This document shows, one piece after another, positions 59,701-64,000 of a stretch of DNA of 64,000 bases. The position numbers and the translations under genes are program-made. The stretch comes from Alphaproteobacteria bacterium. Its GTDB lineage: Bacteria > Pseudomonadota > Alphaproteobacteria > JAJFFI01. The stretch spans positions 50,202-114,201 of the forward strand of contig JASJBI010000038.1 of assembly GCA_030066595.1 (NCBI GenBank), given 5' to 3'. The notes under the pieces were generated by a model. The model ran no database searches, was not told the origin of the DNA, and saw only the letters and a program-made list of their open reading frames with translations. How positions within the stretch are numbered: the stretch's first letter is position 1; each line of letters starts with the position of its first letter.

Positions 59701-62700
59701 TGCCGTCGGAGGACTCGGTCACATTGAACTCAGGGCCCGGCGGCGTGAGCGCGGTGCCAAAGACCGCCGTGTCTGTCCCGGCGCCGCCCACGATCGTATC
59801 GTCGCCGCCAAGGCCCGCGATCCGGTCGTTGTCGTCGCCGCCGTCGATCGAGTCGCCCTCGGTGCTGCCCCTCAGGCTGTCGTTGCCCGACCCGCCGTCG
59901 ACGACGAAGGCTCTCTCGGCCAACGCGCCGTCCAACGTGTCGTCGCCCGGACCCAGGTTGACCGTGATCGTGTTGTTGGTGACATCCGTGCCGTTGAGCG
60001 ATTCCTCGAACACGACCGAATCGTTCTGCCCGCCGGTGTTGAACTCCAGCTCCTCGACCTCGTCGATGGTCAAGGTGGCGTTGTTCTCGAATGTGACGAT
60101 GACCCGGTTGTTCCCGTCCTTGCTGACGACGAACTGATCCTGGGTCGGGCCGTCCTCGTCGCCGTTGATGACGACGCGGTCGACGCCGTCGCCGCCGATG
60201 ATCAGGTTGTCGCCGTCGGTGTCGGCGAACCAGTTGAAGACGTCGTTGCCGGCGAGGCCCTCGAGCGTGTCGCCGTTGCTGCTGCCGCCGCCGGTGAGCG
60301 TATCGCTTTCCGCGCCGCCGACCAGCCGGTTGTCGTTGAAGTCGCCGACCAGGTTGTTGTTCCCGGTTGCCGAGCCGATGACGTTCTCGATGTCGACCAG
60401 CGTGTCGTTCGCCGCGTCGCCGCCGGAATCCTGCCCGCCGGCGACCTGCAGGTTGACGGTGACGCCGACCGCCGAGTCCGAGTAATCGGCCGTGTCGCCG
60501 TCCGTCCCCTCGTCGCCGCCGCCATCGAGCAAGTCAGCACCGCCCAGACCGGCCAGCACGTCGCCGCCTTCGCCGCCCGCCAGCTCGTTGGACAGGCTGT
60601 CGCCGGTCAGCGTGTCGTCGTCGTCCGAGCCGATCAGGTTCTGAATGCCTTCGAGCGTGTCGTTGCCCTGGCCCGTGGCGGTGCCCAACAACAAGCTCGC
60701 CGCGACCGCGGCCGAGACGGAGGCGAAGCTCGCGGTGTTGCTGCCCGTCCCGCCGACCAGCCGGTCGTTGCCGGTGCCGCCATCCAGCGTGTCGTTGCCC
60801 GCGTTGCCGAACAGAACGTCGTTGCGATTGCCGGCCTGGATGAGATCGTTGCCCCCACCGCCGACCAAGAGGTCGTCGGTCCCGGTCCCCAGCAGGGCGT
60901 CGTTGCCGGCGGTCCCTTCCTGCACCCTGAGCGCGCCGTCCGCGAACTCGACCCGCTCGATGTTCGTGAGCGTGTCGGTGCCGTCGCTCTGGGTCGTGAT
61001 CACGATGCTGTTGGTGAGGTCGGCGTTCAAAAGGCCCTCGAGGCTGTCCGAGAACACGGCCGTGTCGCCCACCTCAAAGTCATCGCCGCCGTCCAGGCTG
61101 TCGTCGCCGGCGCCGCCGTTCAGGGAGTCGTCCCCGCCGCTGCCGAGCAAGGTGTCGTTGCCGCTGAGCCCCAGGATCGTGTCGTCGCCGCCGAGGCCGT
61201 CGATCGTGTCATCAACGTCCTCCTCGCCGACCAGGCTGTCCGGACCTTCCGTCGGGATGTTCCCCAGATCGGACAGATCGATCAGGGTATCGTTGAACTG
61301 CGCGAACTCGACGCCCTCCACCGTGTCGACGGCCTCGAGACTGTCGGTGACGGCAATGCTGCCGTCGGGCAGCTCTTCGAATTCGAAGTCGCTGAGGTTG
61401 CCGTCGAAGACCACGGTGTCGGTGCCGTCGCCGCCGACGATTTCGTCGCCGCCGGCGCCGCCGATCAGGCTGTCGTTGCCGGCGCCGCCCAAGAGCGTGT
61501 CGTCGCCGGCGCCACCGTCGAGCGTGTCGTTGTCTGCGAGGCCGGCCAGCACGTCGTCGCCGTCAAATCCGCTGAGCGAGTCGTCGCCGCCCTCACCGGC
61601 AATGAATTCGTTGACCGCGTTCAGCGTGTCGCCGCCGATGGTGTCGCCGGCGCCGGTCGCGCCGCCCACCACCTGCAGGGTGATGTCGTTGAACTGCACC
61701 ACCTCGATACCGACCAGCGTGTCCGTGCCCAGGTTGCCGGCAATGTCACGTTCGTCGGTGAGCACGATGGTGCCGTCGATCACATCCACCAGCGCGAAGT
61801 CGTCGATCGCGCCGCCGAACACGGCCGTATCGGTGCCCTCGCCGCCGAACAGGGCATCGTTCCCGCCGCCGCCGGTGATCTCGTCGTCGTTGGCGCCGCC
61901 GTCGATGGTGTCCGCGAGGCCGCTGCCGAAGAGCACGTCGTTGCCGCCGCCGCCCGAGATGACGCCTGCGATACCGCCTTGCTGCAGGTCTATCGAGTCG
62001 GCGCCCAGCCCGCCGGAGACGGTGATCGTGTTGGGATCGAGGCCCGTCCCGGTGAGATCGCCCTCGACCTCGAGGGTGTCGTCGCCGCCGCCGAGATTGA
62101 CTTCCAGATCCTCGACGCCGGTGATTGTCAGGTCGGCGCCTTGCGCCTGCTGGACCCCGAGCCCGCCCTCGTTGTCGAACAGCAGGAACGCGTCATTGCC
62201 CCCGTCGTTGCCGTTGATCTCGACCACATCATCATCCAGGCCGCCGTCGATGATGTCGTTGCCGTCGCCGTCGGACCAGACCACCCGGTCGTTGCCACCG
62301 CCGCCTTCGATGTCGTCGCCGTTGAGACCGCCGGTCAGCAAATCGTCGCCCGCGCCGCCGATGAGGGTGTCGCTGCCGGCGCCGCCGAGCAAGGTGTCGT
62401 TGAGGGCCCCACCGGTAAGGTCGTCGTCGCCGGCGTTGCCGTTCACGAAGAACCGCTTGTCGGCGGCCGCGCCGTCGACGGTATCGTTGCCCTCGCCCAT
62501 CGTCAGCGCGATCTGCGCCGTTCCCAGGTCGGTGTCGGTCAGGGCTTCCGCAAAGCTGATTGAATCGTCGCCGCCATTGGTGACGAACTGCAGGATCTCG
62601 ATCTCGTCGAGGGTCACCGTGTCCGTGCCGGTGCCTGATTGGGTCACGATAACCCGGTCCTGTGCGTCCGTGGTCACGGTGAAAGTGTCGCCGGTCACCG

Positions 62701-64000
62701 TGTCGTCCGCGCCCTGGAACTGGGCGAGATCGGCGTTCGCGCCCTCGGGGCCGCCATCGACCAGGTCGTTGCCGTCGCCGTCCGACCAGAAGAAGCTGTC
62801 CTGGCCGCCGCCGCCGCTCAGGATATCGCTTCCGCCGCCGCCGGTGATCTGGTCGTTGTCGTCGCCGCCGTCGATGGTGTCGGCGAGGCTGCTGCCGGTC
62901 AGCACGTCGTTGCCGGCGCCGCCCGAAATGTCCGCCGCGATGCCGCCCGCCGCGACGTTGATCGTGTCGTTGCCGGGTCCGCCAGATACGATGAGCGTAC
63001 TGGGATCGAGGCCCGTCCCGGTCAGGTCATCGAACACCTCGAGCGCATCGTCGCCACCGCCAAGATTGACCTCCAGGTCCTCGACAGCGGTGATCTCGAG
63101 GCTGGTCTCGGTGTTCGTCTGCGCGACGATGAGTGATGTGCCCTCGCCGGCCGATGACAAGCCGAAACTGTCGTTGCCGCCATCGTTGCCGTTGATCTCG
63201 ACGACATCTCCGACACCTTGGCCGCCGTCGATGGTGTCGTTGCCGTCACCGTCGGACCAGACGATCCGGTCGTCGCCGTCGCCGCCGAACACGGAATCGT
63301 CGCCCGCGCCCCCGGTCAGCAGGTCGTTGTCGTCACCGCCGTCAATGGTGTCCCCGAGGCTGCTGCCGATGACTGTGTCGCTGCCTTCTCCGGCGTCGAC
63401 ATTGAACGCCACGTCGGCCGGCCCGGCATCGATCTCGTCGTCGCCGTCGCCGGCCACGACGGTAACCGTGCTGGGATCCAGCCCCGTGCCGGCCAAGCTG
63501 CTCTGGACCGTCAACGTGTCGTTGCCGTCCCCCAGGTTGAATTCGGCGTCCTCGGTATTGCTGACGAAGATCTGGATCGTGCCCTCGCTGATGACGCGCA
63601 GCAAGCCGTCGGCGTTTCCGAGCGCAAAGCTGTCGTCGCCCAGGCTGCCGTTGAACTCGACCGTGTCGTCGCCATCGCCACCGTCGATGTCGTCTTCGCC
63701 GTCGCCGGCATTCCAGACCATGCGGTCGTTGTCGGCGCCGCCATTGACATCATCATCGCCCGGGCCGCCGGTCAGCAGATCGTTGCCGGCGAGGCCGTTG
63801 ATGAGGTCGTTGCCGCCCAGGCCGTTGATGGTGTCCGCGAACTCGGTGCCGGTGAGCGTGTCGTCGTTCTCGGTCGGCGTGTTCGGGTCGTCGTCATTCT
63901 CGATCGTGCCGGTGGCCGTGTCCGTGGTGATCTCGGCTCCGCCCGAGGCGTTCGAGAGCGTCACCGTGAAGTTCTCGTCCGGCTCCACCAGCGTGTCGCC
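56750..64000 (-). CDS. Giant RTX (haemolysin-type calcium-binding repeat) protein, N-terminus off the window
   Basis: At least 2416 codons, open to the right edge. The first visible part is the end of a Calx-beta domain (EPDENFTVTLSNASGG, TATGTIENDD); nearly all that follows is RTX nonapeptides of the form GGxGxDxLx, which fold into a calcium-binding beta-roll outside the cell. Interspersed are longer modules, including a roughly 250-residue unit in tandem near 57.6-59.3 kb. The C-terminal about 130 residues lack repeats and end DINFVS, as expected of the type I secretion signal. Cys is absent and only two Lys are seen. It is probably a surface adhesin or matrix protein secreted by the downstream ABC-HlyD pair. 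No enzymatic domain is visible. Confidence 0.9.
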   Translation of the reverse strand, partial: GDTLVEPDENFTVTLSNASGGAEITTDTATGTIENDDDPNTPTENDDTLTGTEFADTINGLGGNDLINGLAGNDLLTGGPGDDDVNGGADNDRMVWNAGDGEDDIDGGDGDDTVEFNGSLGDDSFALGNADGLLRVISEGTIQIFVSNTEDAEFNLGDGNDTLTVQSSLAGTGLDPSTVTVVAGDGDDEIDAGPADVAFNVDAGEGSDTVIGSSLGDTIDGGDDNDLLTGGAGDDSVFGGDGDDRIVWSDGDGNDTIDGGQGVGDVVEINGNDGGNDSFGLSSAGEGTSLIVAQTNTETSLEITAVEDLEVNLGGGDDALEVFDDLTGTGLDPSTLIVSGGPGNDTINVAAGGIAADISGGAGNDVLTGSSLADTIDGGDDNDQITGGGGSDILSGGGGQDSFFWSDGDGNDLVDGGPEGANADLAQFQGADDTVTGDTFTVTTDAQDRVIVTQSGTGTDTVTLDEIEILQFVTNGGDDSISFAEALTDTDLGTAQIALTMGEGNDTVDGAAADKRFFVNGNAGDDDLTGGALNDTLLGGAGSDTLIGGAGDDLLTGGLNGDDIEGGGGNDRVVWSDGDGNDIIDGGLDDDVVEINGNDGGNDAFLLFDNEGGLGVQQAQGADLTITGVEDLEVNLGGGDDTLEVEGDLTGTGLDPNTITVSGGLGADSIDLQQGGIAGVISGGGGNDVLFGSGLADTIDGGANDDEITGGGGNDALFGGEGTDTAVFGGAIDDFALVDVIDGTIVLTDERDIAGNLGTDTLVGIEVVQFNDITLQVVGGATGAGDTIGGDTLNAVNEFIAGEGGDDSLSGFDGDDVLAGLADNDTLDGGAGDDTLLGGAGNDSLIGGAGGDEIVGGDGTDTVVFDGNLSDFEFEELPDGSIAVTDSLEAVDTVEGVEFAQFNDTLIDLSDLGNIPTEGPDSLVGEEDVDDTIDGLGGDDTILGLSGNDTLLGSGGDDSLNGGAGDDSLDGGDDFEVGDTAVFSDSLEGLLNADLTNSIVITTQSDGTDTLTNIERVEFADGALRVQEGTAGNDALLGTGTDDLLVGGGGNDLIQAGNRNDVLFGNAGNDTLDGGTGNDRLVGGTGSNTASFASVSAAVAASLLLGTATGQGNDTLEGIQNLIGSDDDDTLTGDSLSNELAGGEGGDVLAGLGGADLLDGGGDEGTDGDTADYSDSAVGVTVNLQVAGGQDSGGDAANDTLVDIENVIGSATGNNNLVGDFNDNRLVGGAESDTLTGGGSSNGDTLEGLAGNDVFNWFADTDGDNLIIGGDGVDRVVINGDEDGPTQDQFVVSKDGNNRVIVTFENNATLTIDEVEELEFNTGGQNDSVVFEESLNGTDVTNNTITVNLGPGDDTLDGALAERAFVVDGGSGNDSLRGSTEGDSIDGGDDNDRIAGLGGDDTIVGGAGTDTAVFGTALTPPGPEFNVTESSDGTIVLADVDPSDGDFGADTISGIEVVEFDDFTFQLLVADAGPGVGVSIDGGATDDLIVGENGGDTLNGNDGIDLLFGFGGADEIDGGDGTDFLFGGAGDDTLLGGDQNDDLFGGGGNDSLDGGDDFDPGTTTRGFFDSAFYTNDPLGRFGAGTGVVVNFSGDSVEATLALDGGGTTTVLVDGERALDGSGGTDTVVNLERAVGSAGNDALIGGNTANDGFEEFDGRGGSDSIDGGTGFDRASYQFDPLGPGDAGVTANLVTGLAVDGFGGTDTLVSIEGLEGSEGRDSLIGGNPASNGFEQFRPRGGNDTVDGGSGFDQIDYRFSGIVDADGGTAGDQGVSVNLDSGTAVGTTDGGTFTDSLTNIEEASGSPLNDTLIADDLGSSLRGRQGDDSLVGGAGRDILRGADGQDTLEGGDDIDTLVGGADNDTLRGDDQNDRLIGGGGDDLLDGGDDFVDGVRGAFDSADYSGDPLGRFDQNPGDNTGVVVNLSDDTVNAVLALDGGGTTTVNVAAATGLDGFGGTDQVINIERIVGSAGNDALIGGNPDNDQFEEFDGGAGNDFIDGGSGFDQASYQFAQSGVSVNLAAGLASDGLGGTDTLVGIEAVEGSDVQNSDTLIGSEADERFRPRGGNDTINGDNDTIGDGGFDEIDYLFSGIVDSGGATPGVEVILDDGLATGNTNAGGFSDDLSNIDAVRGSELADRLLGNGGNNRFRGMQGDDTINGLGGDDTVDYSEAEVDFGGTGGVTVNLATFSLDEIGAESAIDPFGDTDALTNIDDVIGTSSNDFMFGNNDPNLFVGGEGDDELSGQGGADTLEGGAGNDTLFGGTSGDRMVGGQGADEINAGGDESGDMLAYLNPSDGTFIGNGLTQTQAGLDVDEILNFASGLDDLVLEGNGWGELSGNGSPEANVNFLVIDEEYDDDFDEGGVLAGVNSVYGDEAVLILDSTGSLIYDDDGAGGGYTIVADFDPGTSDNPNANDINFVS
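57590..58360 (-). repeat. Tandem long-module copy B in the RTX gene
   Basis: Encodes an about 250-residue unit beginning DDFVDGVRGAFDSADYSGDP and including VLALDGGGTTTVNV, IVGSAGNDALIGGNPDNDQF, GFDQASYQF and FDEIDYLFSGIVD. The preceding unit at about 58600-59345 repeats the same order with moderate divergence. Confidence 0.75.
58600..59345 (-). repeat. Tandem long-module copy A in the RTX gene
   Basis: Encodes an about 250-residue unit with DDFDPGTTTRGFFDSAFYTN, TLALDGGGTTTVLV, AVGSAGNDALIGGNTANDGF, GFDRASYQF and FDQIDYRFSGIVD, matching copy B element by element. About 80 residues of plain RTX repeats separate the two copies. Confidence 0.75.

Noticed and set aside
56750..64000. Dense short direct repeats that could suggest a CRISPR array or satellite
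   Set aside because: The repeats are in frame, encode GGxGxDxLx nonapeptides with codon-level variation, and have no constant spacer length. They are RTX coding repeats.
1..64000. tRNA, rRNA or riboswitch
   Set aside because: Reading the gaps on both strands gave no cloverleaf with TTCGA-type T-loop and no rRNA-like segments. This was done by eye; a covariance-model scan would be decisive.

Overview
The window is a 64 kb stretch of a GC-rich chromosome, most likely from an alphaproteobacterium of the Rhodospirillales/Rhizobiales kind. This rests on gene content: the sdhE-mfd block divergent from recG, a DUF502 membrane protein, DUF992 and DUF1622 proteins, a PAS_5-like domain, malonyl-CoA decarboxylase and a cytochrome c'. 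No rRNA, tRNA, CRISPR array, prophage or intact insertion sequence was found. Genes are dense, on both strands, and mostly ordinary, but several short AT-rich islands, repeats and duplications stand out against the GC-rich background.

Layout. 0-5 kb: a TPR protein fused to a 2OG-Fe(II) oxygenase-like domain, a small secreted protein, then a three-gene minus-strand operon (ParA ATPase, ribbon-helix-helix protein, disordered/PAS protein) behind a strongly AT-rich leader. 4.3-8 kb: a Tat-exported rubrerythrin, a B12-binding radical SAM enzyme, a cysteine hydrolase and a 32-residue membrane microprotein. 8-12 kb: a Sel1-repeat protein, a GST, and a tautomerase/monooxygenase pair divergent from a LysR regulator; a truncated second tautomerase overlaps the monooxygenase start. 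12-17 kb: a GPH-type transporter, a lipoprotein hydrolase, a D-threonine aldolase-like PLP enzyme and a Cys-rich microprotein. 17-25 kb: an acyl-CoA dehydrogenase/NIPSNAP/SDR operon led by a small membrane protein that is duplicated 3 kb away; between the two copies lie a heparinase II/III gene of different composition and a transposase remnant. A ferric-reductase-like flavohaem protein follows. 25-31 kb: DUF992, a second cysteine hydrolase, malonyl-CoA decarboxylase, a FrnE-like DsbA protein and two Pro/Ala-rich unknowns.

31-43 kb: the housekeeping block mfd-sdhE / recG, a lipoprotein with DUF502, a fluoroacetate-dehalogenase-like hydrolase, an amidase and an M23 peptidase. 42-53 kb: an RND pump with its adaptor, a PAS-GGDEF-EAL protein, a YdcF-like protein, a NifU-family protein with an extra NifU-like domain, a periplasmic cyclophilin and two c-type cytochromes. 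53.5-64 kb: a type I secretion unit (HlyD-type adaptor, ABC exporter) downstream of a giant RTX protein that runs off the right edge.

The strongest leads are the ParA-RHH-PAS operon (a candidate positioning or partition module), the giant RTX protein that is almost free of lysine and cysteine and has grown by internal duplication, the duplication that brackets the heparinase gene, the composite palindromic elements placed exactly at gene ends, and several microproteins not obvious to standard gene calling.
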